NCBI RefSeq assembly: GCF_044810985.1
Contig: NZ_CP085242.1
Span: forward strand, 372,001-436,000
Reading direction: 5' to 3'
DNA: 64,000 nt
From: Marinospirillum sp031581385
Lineage (GTDB): Bacteria; Pseudomonadota; Gammaproteobacteria; Pseudomonadales; Halomonadaceae
Each line of letters begins with the position of its first letter. Position 1 is the first letter of the stretch. The translations under genes were made by a program, and so were the position numbers. The notes under the pieces were generated by a model. It saw only the letters and a program-made list of their open reading frames with translations, made no database searches and was not told where the DNA came from. This document shows positions 53,049 to 61,376 of the stretch, in pieces.

Positions 53049-53975
53049 ATGAGGGAGGGCAGCCTCTTGGCACCTCGCACCCTGGAAGAGCTGAAGCGCA
53101 GATTACAGAAGCTCAACTCACCCTCGGGCGATATCAAGCTGGGCAAAAGAGCCATGAAGGCCCTGGCCCAGATGATGGACAAGCCGGATGAGGTGGCCGT
53201 GGCTTCCATTTCCACTCTGGCTGCCGATACCGGTGTCAATGCCTCCACTTTAAGTCGCCTGGTACGCAAGCTGGGTTTTGAAAGTTTTGCCGAATTCCAG
53301 TTGATTTTCCGTAACCATCTGGCGCGCACCAGCCGCACCAGTTTTTACAGTGATCTGGTGGGGCAGTTGCTGGAAGAGGAGGAAGGTGAAGACAAAGCCA
53401 CACCCGCGTCCCTGGCCTTGATGACCCAGGTGGCAGAAGAGGAAACCAGTAATATTGCCCAGATGCTCAAGGGGCTGGATCTGGAGGCTTTGGAAAAAAC
53501 CGTGACCCTGTTGATCAATGCGCCCCGAATCCGGGTTTATGGCCTGCGTCAGGCCTATACAGTGGCCAATCTTTTTGCTTATGCCCTGGGCCTGTTGCGG
53601 GCGGATGTCAGTCTCCTGGGTAACCCGCACCATGGTATTGCCCACGGTCTGACTGAACTGTCGGAAAAAGATGTGCTGGTGGTGATCGGAGCTGCCCCCT
53701 ATACCCGCGGTACGGTGGCTGCTGCACGGATTGCGGCTAACCGCGGTATGCAGGTGGTAGCGATTACCGATTCCCACGGTTCGCCTCTGGCCACCGAAGC
53801 CTCCCTGACTTTTGTGGCTCCCACCAGTGGCACCTGGTACAGCAACTCCATGGCTGCCTTTCTGGTTTTTGTTGAGGGCCTGATGGCTATGGTCGCTGGA
53901 CGTCTGGGGCGCAAGAGTCTGAACAGTCTAAGGCGTCATGAGCTGTTGATTGATGAGGTCAACCACGAGCTTTAG
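53049..53975 (+). CDS. RpiR/MurR-family regulator
   Basis: A 308-residue regulator with an N-terminal helix-turn-helix (ISTLAADTGVNASTLSRLVR, FAEFQLIF) and a C-terminal SIS domain that binds phosphosugars (RIRVYGLRQAYTVANLFAYA, DVLVVIGAAPYTRGTVAA, VVAITDSHGSPLAT). The ATG at 53049 is chosen over an in-frame codon at 52974 that lies inside the upstream gene. It is the last gene of the eda / IF-2B-like unit and is likely its regulator. Confidence 0.9.
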   Translation: MREGSLLAPRTLEELKRRLQKLNSPSGDIKLGKRAMKALAQMMDKPDEVAVASISTLAADTGVNASTLSRLVRKLGFESFAEFQLIFRNHLARTSRTSFYSDLVGQLLEEEEGEDKATPASLALMTQVAEEETSNIAQMLKGLDLEALEKTVTLLINAPRIRVYGLRQAYTVANLFAYALGLLRADVSLLGNPHHGIAHGLTELSEKDVLVVIGAAPYTRGTVAAARIAANRGMQVVAITDSHGSPLATEASLTFVAPTSGTWYSNSMAAFLVFVEGLMAMVAGRLGRKSLNSLRRHELLIDEVNHEL

Positions 53976-53976
53976 G

Positions 53977-54795
53977 CTACTTCCAGGGCAGGGCGGGCAG
54001 GTAATTTTCCGGTGACACGGCACGCCCTTCTTCACGCAGTTCAAAATAAATCCCCGGCTTGTCAATCTGGCGCTGGTTGCCCGCCGAACAAACCGGATGA
54101 CGCCCTGACAGGCGGTTTCTTTCTTCCACAAACAGGGCATGGCAATAAGCGTAGATGGATTGATGCTTTTTACTGTGTTCAACAATCACAACCCGCCCAA
54201 AACCCCGCATTTCACCCGCAAAAACCACCTGCCCCGGCGCAATGGGAAAAATTTCTTCACGCGACGGGGTTTCCAGGGTCAGGCCCTGATGGACTCCCCA
54301 GCGCTGGTAAGAAAAATTGATCCGAACTTGCGGATTGGCAACCGGCCAACGGTAATCATGAATGTCCCGGCCCTTTACAGGGATGATGATGCGTTGCCCG
54401 ATACGCAGGTTTTGCGGCTGAATTCCTGGGTTGGCTTGAATCAGGCTGAGCAGGGAAATATGAAAATGCTGGGCGAGCTTGCTGAGGGTATCACCGGCTT
54501 GGATGCGGTAATAATAGGGCCCTTCCGGAGGAACATCCGAGTCGCGCTCGGGCACTCTGAGGGTGCGTCGACTGCTTGAGCGGTTTCCCTGGAAGCGGGG
54601 GTTGAAGCGTTCCAGCGTCTCCCTGTCAATCTCCAGTTGCCTGGCCGCATCCGCCAGGGTTTCATCCTGGCTGAGCCGATAGAAGGGCTCAAAGTCAGAT
54701 GGAGGGGGCACATCCAGCTTCGGTGGAGAAGAGCAGCCGGAAGCAAGCAACAGCAGGCTCAGGCCAAGGATTTGCCAGGAATATCTGCTCACCAC
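53977..54795 (-). CDS. LysM lipoprotein with inactive M23 (LytM) domain
   Basis: A 272-residue predicted lipoprotein: the lipobox LLASGC places the acylated Cys at residue 21. A LysM peptidoglycan-binding domain (YYYRIQAGDTLSKLAQHFHI) is followed by an M23/LytM-type domain. Zinc ligands are altered: GVHQGLTLE replaces the usual H...D site and GIYFELREEG replaces the HLHFE-type motif, so it is probably not a peptidase. NlpD and EnvC are similar inactive activators of cell-wall amidases, and this protein may play such a role. It starts at one of two adjacent GTG codons (54795 or 54792). Confidence 0.83.
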   Translation of the reverse strand: MVSRYSWQILGLSLLLLASGCSSPPKLDVPPPSDFEPFYRLSQDETLADAARQLEIDRETLERFNPRFQGNRSSSRRTLRVPERDSDVPPEGPYYYRIQAGDTLSKLAQHFHISLLSLIQANPGIQPQNLRIGQRIIIPVKGRDIHDYRWPVANPQVRINFSYQRWGVHQGLTLETPSREEIFPIAPGQVVFAGEMRGFGRVVIVEHSKKHQSIYAYCHALFVEERNRLSGRHPVCSAGNQRQIDKPGIYFELREEGRAVSPENYLPALPWK

Positions 54796-54952
54796 AGCTC
54801 CGCGTTAGGGGGTTGAAACCAGAATCCTGCCAAGTCTAACCATCCCCCTGATGGATTGAAACTCTTAACCAGAAAATTGCCCGGAAAATTTGTGTAAAGG
54901 GCAGGATAATGGCTAAAATGGAAGATCAATTCATCAAAAACAGGATTATTCT

Positions 54953-55435
54953 ATGCAAGTTGCAGCCAATAAGGTCATTGCCATTCATTATACTTTAACT
55001 AATGGCGATGGTCAGGTTCTGGATTCTTCCCAGGGCGGCAACCCTCTTTCCTATCTGCACGGGCACAGCAACATTATTCCAGGTCTGGAAGCTCAACTGG
55101 AAGGCAAAGCAGCCGGTGAAGAGTTTGAAGTGACTGTTGAGCCAGCCGATGGTTATGGCGAAAGAGATGACAACCTGGTTCAGCAGGTTCAGCGCGAAGC
55201 TTTCCAAGGTGTGGAAAAGGTTGAGCCCGGCATGCAGTTCCAGACCCAGGGCCCAGGTGGCGAGATGGTTGTTACCGTGATTGAAGCCAATGACGAAAAC
55301 GTGACCATTGATGCCAACCATCCGCTGGCTGGTGTTTCCCTGAACTTCAAAGGCAGCATTGAATCCGTACGTGATGCCAGTGAAGAAGAAGTTCAGCATG
55401 GCCATGCCCATGAAGGCGATATGGCAGGTCACTAA
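54953..55435 (+). CDS. slyD: FKBP-type peptidyl-prolyl isomerase, SlyD-like
   Basis: A 160-residue FKBP with the insert-in-flap chaperone domain. VIAIHYTLTNGDGQVLDSS, YLHGHSNIIPGLEAQLEGK and EPADGYGERDDNLVQQV follow SlyD. The C-terminal HGHAHEGDMAGH is a short His-containing tail, less metal-binding than that of E. coli SlyD. The role is cytosolic proline isomerisation and chaperoning. An intrinsic terminator follows. Confidence 0.92.
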   Translation: MQVAANKVIAIHYTLTNGDGQVLDSSQGGNPLSYLHGHSNIIPGLEAQLEGKAAGEEFEVTVEPADGYGERDDNLVQQVQREAFQGVEKVEPGMQFQTQGPGGEMVVTVIEANDENVTIDANHPLAGVSLNFKGSIESVRDASEEEVQHGHAHEGDMAGH

Positions 55436-55460
55436 GCCTAACTGCTTGTCCGGCTTCTGA

Positions 55461-55500
55461 AAAAAAGCCCCTGTTCCTGCAAAAGGTCAGGGGCTTTTTA
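55461..55500. terminator. Bidirectional terminator between slyD and argF
   Basis: AAAAAGCCCCTG and CAGGGGCTTTTT form a 12-bp stem. The T-runs at both ends serve slyD on the plus strand and argF on the minus strand, whose stop is at 55501. Confidence 0.88.
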
Positions 55501-56427
55501 TTAAAGTGAAGGTTGCAGCGGGGAACCGGCAATCAGAAATTCCAGCAATGCCTTCTGGGCATGGAGGCGGTTTCCGGCTTCCTGCCAGACCACTGAGCGA
55601 TGGTCATCCAGCATGTCCTCACTGATTTCCTCACCGCGATGGGCAGGCAAACAGTGCATGAACAGAGCATCCTTGGCAGCCAGATCCATCAGCTTGGGTG
55701 AAACCTGGTAGCTGGCAAAGTCTCTTTTACGGCGGTTTTGTTCTTCTTCCTGGCCCATGGAGGCCCAGACATCGGTGACCACCAGTTGCACGTCGCGGAC
55801 GGCTTCCTGAGGTTCATGAATCAGGCGAACGCGGTCGGCAAAATCTTCCAGAAGCTCGGCAGGTGGCTCATAGCCCTTCGGGCAGCAGACCCTGAGCTGG
55901 AAATCAAACTGGCGGGCAGCACGCATGTAGGAGTTGCACATGTTGTTGCCGTCCCCGATCCAGGTCACGGTTTTGCCCTGTAAGCTGCCCCGGCATTCCA
56001 CAAAGGTTTGGACATCGGCCAGAAGCTGGCAGGGGTGGAAGTCGTCGGTCAGGGCATTGATCACAGGTACAGTGGAGTAGGCGGCAAAGGTTTCTATGTC
56101 CTGATGGGAAAAGGTGCGGATCATCACTGCATCGACCATTTCCGAGAGGACTCGTGCGGTGTCTTCCAGGGGCTCGCCGCGACCCAGCTGAGTGTCCCGT
56201 GGCGAGAGGAAAATGGCCGCGCCACCCAGTTGGGTCATACCGGCTTCAAAAGACACCCGGGTGCGGGTCGAGGATTTCTCGAAAATCATCGCCAGCACCT
56301 TGTTTTTTAATGGCTCATCCAGCAACCCCGCCTTATGGCGGCGTTTCAACTCGATGGCTCTCTGAATGACTCTCTCCAACTCCTGTGGAGAAAGGTCAGA
56401 TAGGGTTAGAAAATGTCGGACACTCAT
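55501..56427 (-). CDS. argF: Ornithine carbamoyltransferase
   Basis: A 308-residue transferase making citrulline from ornithine and carbamoyl phosphate in arginine synthesis. The carbamoyl-phosphate site is EKSSTRTRVSFEAGM, HPCQLLADVQT is conserved, and the ornithine loop is MHCLPAHRGEEIS. It follows argD by 18 bp on the minus strand, forming an argD-argF unit. Confidence 0.96.
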   Translation of the reverse strand: MSVRHFLTLSDLSPQELERVIQRAIELKRRHKAGLLDEPLKNKVLAMIFEKSSTRTRVSFEAGMTQLGGAAIFLSPRDTQLGRGEPLEDTARVLSEMVDAVMIRTFSHQDIETFAAYSTVPVINALTDDFHPCQLLADVQTFVECRGSLQGKTVTWIGDGNNMCNSYMRAARQFDFQLRVCCPKGYEPPAELLEDFADRVRLIHEPQEAVRDVQLVVTDVWASMGQEEEQNRRKRDFASYQVSPKLMDLAAKDALFMHCLPAHRGEEISEDMLDDHRSVVWQEAGNRLHAQKALLEFLIAGSPLQPSL

Positions 56428-56445
56428 AACTAGAGGCTCTCAGGT

Positions 56446-57636
56446 TTAGGGGGTAGAGGTGGTTGCCAGCCAGTCTTTGACCAGCGGTACCAGGCGATCA
56501 ACCAATTGATCCGCTTCCTGGTCGGTAAAAATCAAGGGGGGCAACAGGCGAATAACTGAACCAGCGGTGACATTGATCAGCAGGCCGCTGTCCAGAGCCA
56601 GCTTGACCAGCTCAGTGCAGGGGCGATCCAGTTCAATGCCGATCATCAGGCCGCGACCGCGTATTTCCACTAGGGCATCCAGGTCACCCAGCTGTTGCTG
56701 GAGCCGGTCTTGGATGCGCTCACCCAGTTGGCTGGCACGTTGGCAGAGGTTTTCCTCTTCCAGGGTCTTGAGAACCGCCAGAACCACAGCACAGCCCAGT
56801 GGGGTGCCGCCATAGGTGGAACCATGATGACCGGGCTGGAAGAGTTCGGCCGCCTGACCCTGGGCCAGGACAGCGCCTATGGGAAAACCATTGCCCAGGC
56901 CCTTGGCCGTGGTCAGGACATCCGGCTTCCAGTTGAAGCCTTGATAGGCATAGTAGTGGCCGGTGCGGCCATTGCCGGTTTGCACTTCATCCAGCATCAG
57001 CAGCAGGTCATGCTCATCACAGAGCTGGCGCAGACCATTCATGACTTCATCAGAGGCAGCCTGCAGGCCCCCCTCGCCCTGAATGGGTTCGATCAGTACT
57101 GCAGCCAGATCCGAACGGCTTTCTATAATACTGCGGGCTGCATCCAGATCATTGTAGGGGCAACGGATAAAGCCGCTGACCAGAGGCTCAAACCCGGCCT
57201 GAACCTTGCGATTGCCGGTTGCACTCAGAGTGGCCAGGGTGCGGCCATGAAAGGCATTATCCATGACCAGAATCTGGGGAGTGTCGATTTGCTTTTTATG
57301 GCCATGCAGGCGGGCCAGCTTGATGGCACCCTCATTGGCCTCGGCACCGGAGTTGCAGAAGAAAACCTTGTCCATTCCGGCCAGTTGGGTCAGCTTTTGT
57401 GCGGCGGCTTCCTGCGCTGAAACCCGGTAAAGGTTGGACGTGTGCATCAGGGTGCCAGCCTGTTTGCACAGGGCTTCGGTAACGGCCGGGTGGGCGTGAC
57501 CCAGGCCGCAAACAGCAATACCGCTGAGTGCATCCAGGTAATCCTTGCCTTCAGTATCTTTTAACCAGGCACCCTGACCGGAAGCAAAAGCAACGGGTAG
57601 GCGACCATAGGTGTGCATCAGGGCAGTATCGGCCAT
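56446..57636 (-). CDS. argD: Acetylornithine aminotransferase
   Basis: A 396-residue class III PLP aminotransferase. FFCNSGAEANEGAIKLARLH is the family block, LLMLDEVQTGNGRTG carries the Asp that contacts the PLP nitrogen, and the PLP Lys is expected in VLTTAKGLGNGFPIG. It makes N-acetylornithine from the semialdehyde, and may also act on succinyl-ornithine or ornithine. Neighbouring argF supports arginine synthesis. Confidence 0.93.
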   Translation of the reverse strand: MADTALMHTYGRLPVAFASGQGAWLKDTEGKDYLDALSGIAVCGLGHAHPAVTEALCKQAGTLMHTSNLYRVSAQEAAAQKLTQLAGMDKVFFCNSGAEANEGAIKLARLHGHKKQIDTPQILVMDNAFHGRTLATLSATGNRKVQAGFEPLVSGFIRCPYNDLDAARSIIESRSDLAAVLIEPIQGEGGLQAASDEVMNGLRQLCDEHDLLLMLDEVQTGNGRTGHYYAYQGFNWKPDVLTTAKGLGNGFPIGAVLAQGQAAELFQPGHHGSTYGGTPLGCAVVLAVLKTLEEENLCQRASQLGERIQDRLQQQLGDLDALVEIRGRGLMIGIELDRPCTELVKLALDSGLLINVTAGSVIRLLPPLIFTDQEADQLVDRLVPLVKDWLATTSTP

Positions 57637-57834
57637 GCTGCAAGTATCCTCATTAATGGGTTGGGCTGAATTCGGGAAAAGGGATTCAGTCTAAGCACTT
57701 GCCGGGTGACTGGCAAGACAGACAGAAAATTTTCCCGGTAACTTGTTAATTGTGGCCTTAGGCAGCTAAAATTGACCGGGTTAGTCAGGTATTCTCGAAT
57801 AGCTGCAGTTTTCTTAATCAAAAGGTGAAAGTTC

Positions 57835-58161
57835 ATGTCAACAACGCTGGATACCATTAAAGAGCAAATCAGTAGCAACCCGGTTCTCATTTACATGAAA
57901 GGCTCACCACAAATGCCGCAATGCGGTTTCTCGGGCCAATCGGTTCAGGCTCTGATGGCCTGCGGCCAGAAGTTTGCTTTCGTCAATATTCTGGAGCACC
58001 CGGACATTCGTGCCGAGCTGCCCAAGTATGCCAACTGGCCAACCTTCCCTCAGCTGTGGCTGAATGGTGAGCTGGTGGGTGGCAACGATATCATTCTGGA
58101 TCTGCACCAGCAGGGTGAGCTGCAAAAAATGATTGAAGAAGCGGTGGCTTCTGCAGCCTAA
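57835..58161 (+). CDS. grxD: Monothiol glutaredoxin
   Basis: A 108-residue monothiol glutaredoxin with the CGFS active site at Cys30 (MPQCGFSGQ) and the WPTFPQLWLNGELVGGNDII glutathione-site region. Members bind a 2Fe-2S cluster with glutathione and deliver iron-sulfur clusters. It overlaps the convergent rnt gene by 4 bp. Confidence 0.96.
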   Translation: MSTTLDTIKEQISSNPVLIYMKGSPQMPQCGFSGQSVQALMACGQKFAFVNILEHPDIRAELPKYANWPTFPQLWLNGELVGGNDIILDLHQQGELQKMIEEAVASAA

Positions 58162-58823
58162 ACCTGCTCTGGCATGGTTCTGAGAGCGAGTTCCCAACCG
58201 CCCAGTTCATGCCAGGTATTGACCACGGTACAAAACAACTCGGCCGTGCGTTCGGTGTCATAACTGGCTGAATGCGCTTCCTTGTTGTCAAACTCAATAC
58301 CCGCTGCCCGGCAGGCCTTGGCCAGGACGGTTTGTCCAAAGGCCAGAGCGGCCAGGGTGGCGGTATCAAAACTGGAAAAAGGATGGAAAGGGTTGCGCTT
58401 GAGGTTGCAGCGATCGACTGCGGCATTGATAAAACCCAGATCAAAACTGGCATTGTGGCCGACCAGAATGGCCCGGGTGCAATCATGGGCCTTGATGGCC
58501 TTGCGGATCATCTTGAAAATTTCATTCAAAGCTTCTTTTTCATCCATGGCAATACTCTGCCGAAAGCTGCTTTCCAGATTGATTTTGGTGAATTCCAGCG
58601 CTGACTTTTCAATATTGGCCCCCTCAAAAGGTATGAGGTGCTTGGATAGCGAGTGCTCGGGCAGGAGTATACCGTTATCATCCATGGTCAGGGTGGTCGC
58701 GGAAACTTCCAGCAGGGCATCCGTGCGGGGATTGAATCCAGCAGTTTCAACATCCACCACCACAGGCAGATAACCACGAAAACGTCGGGATAGGGGGTGT
58801 TTGCTGTGGGACTGGCTAGTCAC
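58158..58823 (-). CDS. rnt: Ribonuclease T
   Basis: A 221-residue DEDD exonuclease that trims 3' ends of tRNA and other small RNAs. Exo I is VVVDVETAGFNPRTDALLEV, Exo II is LVGHNASFDLGFINAAVDRC, and Exo III is AHSASYDTERTAELF. It starts with GTG at 58823, preceded by GGAGA. It is divergent from motY. Confidence 0.95.
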   Translation of the reverse strand: MTSQSHSKHPLSRRFRGYLPVVVDVETAGFNPRTDALLEVSATTLTMDDNGILLPEHSLSKHLIPFEGANIEKSALEFTKINLESSFRQSIAMDEKEALNEIFKMIRKAIKAHDCTRAILVGHNASFDLGFINAAVDRCNLKRNPFHPFSSFDTATLAALAFGQTVLAKACRAAGIEFDNKEAHSASYDTERTAELFCTVVNTWHELGGWELALRTMPEQV

Positions 58824-58885
58824 TCAGGTCTCCTGGCTGGTGAATGTTGCTGAGCTTTATGGGCTTAGCTTAACATGCTTTTTGT

Positions 58886-58912
58886 TAAAGTTTCTGCTGG
58901 GCTGGCCGATTC
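58886..58912 (+). promoter_or_regulatory. Sigma-28 (FliA) flagellar promoter of motY
   Basis: TAAAGTTT (58886-58893), exactly 11 bp, then GCCGATTC (58905-58912). This is near-identical to the FliA consensus TAAAGTTT-N11-GCCGATAA and lies 58 bp before the motY start. Confidence 0.88.
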
Positions 58913-58969
58913 AGCTCCTGTAGAGTAAAAAATCAATATCAGTCACTTACCCTTGAAAGGAAGTCCGCC

Positions 58970-59905
58970 GTGGCAGGTCAGCAAGGTCTTTTTCAGCAAG
59001 CAATTCAATTCAACAAGCCTGAACGCTGGTTGGGCGGCTTGCTCGGTTCTTTACTGCTGGTTGCAGGTTCCTCAGCCATGGCAACAACCTGGCAGGGGGG
59101 GTACGAAGACGGGCTTTGGGAAGCCAGTGAACCTTCGCAATTGAGCTGCGAACTGAATCATTATATCCCCGATTTTGGGGTTGCCCGCTTTATCCATCGC
59201 GCTGGCGATGAAGTGCGTATGGAAATCGATACCTTCCGCCACTCCCTGCGTCAGGGACGGGTGGATCTGGTCGCTCTGGCCCCTCACTGGCAACCCGGAC
59301 AGGGAACGCGCAAGCTGGGGCACTATGAGGTGAAAACCACCGACTATCCGCTGCGTATCGGCACCCGCCAGACAGAGCTGGTGCTGGAATCCCTGCGCCA
59401 GGGGCGTATGCCTTCACTGGTGCAGACCGATAGTGATGAGCGCATACAGCGCCGTCGTGCCAGCCTGACACCGGTTCGTTTTCATACCGCTTTTGCCAAC
59501 TTTCAGGAATGCCAGGCCCGCCTGCTGCCGGTTAATTTCGACCAGATCCACGATGTGGTGCTCAACTTCAATGTCGGTAACAACCAGTTGACTGAGTCCG
59601 ACAAGGAGCAGCTGGATCTGATCGTGCGCTATGTCCATGCTGACCCCGAAGTGGAGCTGGTGATGGTGGATGGTCATACCGACTCTCTGGGTTCACGCAC
59701 CCGCAACCGGGAAATTTCCCATCAGCGCGCCAATGAGGTCACTGATTACCTGGTGGCCCGCGGTATGCCGGAAGACATGATTACCACCGAATTCCATGGT
59801 CAACGCTATCCTGTGGCTGATAACCGCACAGCTGAAGGGCGTCAGAAAAACCGTCGTGTGGAAATTCAGCTGCAACGGGAGCTGGAAATTAAACCCCTCT
59901 TCTAG
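58970..59905 (+). CDS. motY: Flagellar motor protein MotY
   Basis: A 311-residue periplasmic protein with a signal or anchor segment (LGGLLGSLLLVAGSSAMA), a MotY N-terminal domain (LSCELNHYIPDFGVARFIHR) and a C-terminal OmpA-type peptidoglycan-binding domain (VMVDGHTDSLGSRTRNREIS, GRQKNRRVEIQL). MotY forms the T-ring that holds stators in place in sodium-driven and some proton-driven motors. The sigma-28 promoter and the position beside rnt and argG fit. It starts with GTG at 58970 after AAAGGAAG. Confidence 0.92.
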   Translation: MAGQQGLFQQAIQFNKPERWLGGLLGSLLLVAGSSAMATTWQGGYEDGLWEASEPSQLSCELNHYIPDFGVARFIHRAGDEVRMEIDTFRHSLRQGRVDLVALAPHWQPGQGTRKLGHYEVKTTDYPLRIGTRQTELVLESLRQGRMPSLVQTDSDERIQRRRASLTPVRFHTAFANFQECQARLLPVNFDQIHDVVLNFNVGNNQLTESDKEQLDLIVRYVHADPEVELVMVDGHTDSLGSRTRNREISHQRANEVTDYLVARGMPEDMITTEFHGQRYPVADNRTAEGRQKNRRVEIQLQRELEIKPLF

Positions 59906-59950
59906 GGTTTAACTTGGGCTTGCGTTATACTTCCCCCACCTATTCCTTCT

Positions 59951-59972
59951 GGGCTGCTTCGGCAGCCCTTTT
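59951..59972 (+). terminator. Rho-independent terminator after motY
   Basis: GGGCTGC, a UUCG tetraloop and GCAGCCC form a perfect 7-bp stem followed by TTTT. Confidence 0.9.
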
Positions 59973-60030
59973 GTAGTTTATTGATCAATCCCTGCCTTGT
60001 GTGAACTGTCAGGGCAGCTAAGGAGCTTAT

Positions 60031-61251
60031 ATGTCAGAAATTAACAAGGTCGTCCTGGCCTATTCCGGTGGTCTGGACACTTCCATTATCTTGAAATGGC
60101 TGGAAGATACCTATAACTGTGAAGTGGTGACCTTCACCGCCGACCTGGGCCAGGGTGAAGAACTGGAGCCTGCTCGTGCCAAGGCCGAGAAAATGGGTGT
60201 CAAGGAAATCTACATTGAAGATCTGCGCGAAGAATTCGTGCGTGATTATGTCTTCCCCATGTTTCGCGCCAATACCATCTACGAAGGTGAATACCTGCTG
60301 GGCACCTCCATTGCCCGCCCTCTGATTGCCAAGCGTCTGGTGGAAATTGCCAACCAGACCGGTGCTGATGCCATTTCTCACGGTGCCACCGGCAAGGGTA
60401 ACGACCAGGTGCGTTTTGAACTGGGTGCCTATGCCCTGAAGCCCGGCGTTAAGGTTATTGCCCCTTGGCGCGAATGGGATCTTCTGTCCCGTGAAAAACT
60501 CATGGCCTATGCCAAAGAGCACGATATTCCGGTGGACTTTGCCAAACAAGGCACCAAATCACCCTATTCCATGGATGCCAACCTGCTACACATCTCCTAT
60601 GAAGGCGGCATTCTGGAAGATCCCTGGGCCGAGCCTGAAGAACCCATGTGGCGTTGGAGTGTCAGCCCGGAAGCGGCACCCGATGAGCCGACTTATATTG
60701 AACTGACCTACGAGAAGGGCGATATCGTTGCCATTGATGACGAGCGCCTCAAGCCTCATGAAGTTTTGGAAAAACTCAACAAGGTGGGCGGTGCCAATGG
60801 TATCGGTCGTCTGGATATCGTTGAAAACCGCTATGTCGGCATGAAATCCCGCGGTGCTTATGAAACGCCCGGTGGCACCATCATGCTCAAGGCACACCGT
60901 GCCATTGAATCCATCACTCTGGATCGTGAAGTGGCTCACCTGAAAGATGAGCTGATGCCCCGCTATGCCAAGGTGGTTTATAACGGCTACTGGTGGAGCC
61001 CAGAGCGCAAAATGCTCCAGGCGATGATTGACGAATCCCAGGAAGTGGTGAATGGCAAGGTTCGCCTGAAACTCTACAAGGGCAATGTCATTCCGGTGGG
61101 CCGCATGTCAGACGACACCCTGTTTGATGAAGAAATCGCCACCTTTGAAGATGATGCTGGTGCCTATGACCAGAAGGATGCAGAAGGCTTTATCAAGCTG
61201 AATGCCTTGCGTCTGCGTATTGCAGCGAAAAAAGGTCGCAAGCTCGACTAG
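60031..61251 (+). CDS. argG: Argininosuccinate synthase
   Basis: A 406-residue enzyme joining citrulline and aspartate with ATP. The ATP pyrophosphatase motif is LAYSGGLDTSIILKWL, and SHGATGKGNDQVRFELGAY is the citrulline/aspartate region. It continues the arginine genes of this region and has its own terminators on both sides, with AAGGAGC before the ATG at 60031. Confidence 0.98.
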   Translation: MSEINKVVLAYSGGLDTSIILKWLEDTYNCEVVTFTADLGQGEELEPARAKAEKMGVKEIYIEDLREEFVRDYVFPMFRANTIYEGEYLLGTSIARPLIAKRLVEIANQTGADAISHGATGKGNDQVRFELGAYALKPGVKVIAPWREWDLLSREKLMAYAKEHDIPVDFAKQGTKSPYSMDANLLHISYEGGILEDPWAEPEEPMWRWSVSPEAAPDEPTYIELTYEKGDIVAIDDERLKPHEVLEKLNKVGGANGIGRLDIVENRYVGMKSRGAYETPGGTIMLKAHRAIESITLDREVAHLKDELMPRYAKVVYNGYWWSPERKMLQAMIDESQEVVNGKVRLKLYKGNVIPVGRMSDDTLFDEEIATFEDDAGAYDQKDAEGFIKLNALRLRIAAKKGRKLD

Positions 61252-61284
61252 GCAACCCTGAGATTTGCCTAAGCCAGTCACTAA

Positions 61285-61310
61285 GCCCCGCTTTTAAGCG
61301 GGGTTTTTTT
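61285..61310 (+). terminator. Rho-independent terminator after argG
   Basis: GCCCCGCT-TTTA-AGCGGGG is a strong stem followed by seven T residues. Confidence 0.93.
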
Positions 61311-61376
61311 ATGGATTCTGTTGGGCTTTATTTTCCTGTATGGCTAAAATGAAAATAATAACAACAAGGAGGCTGT

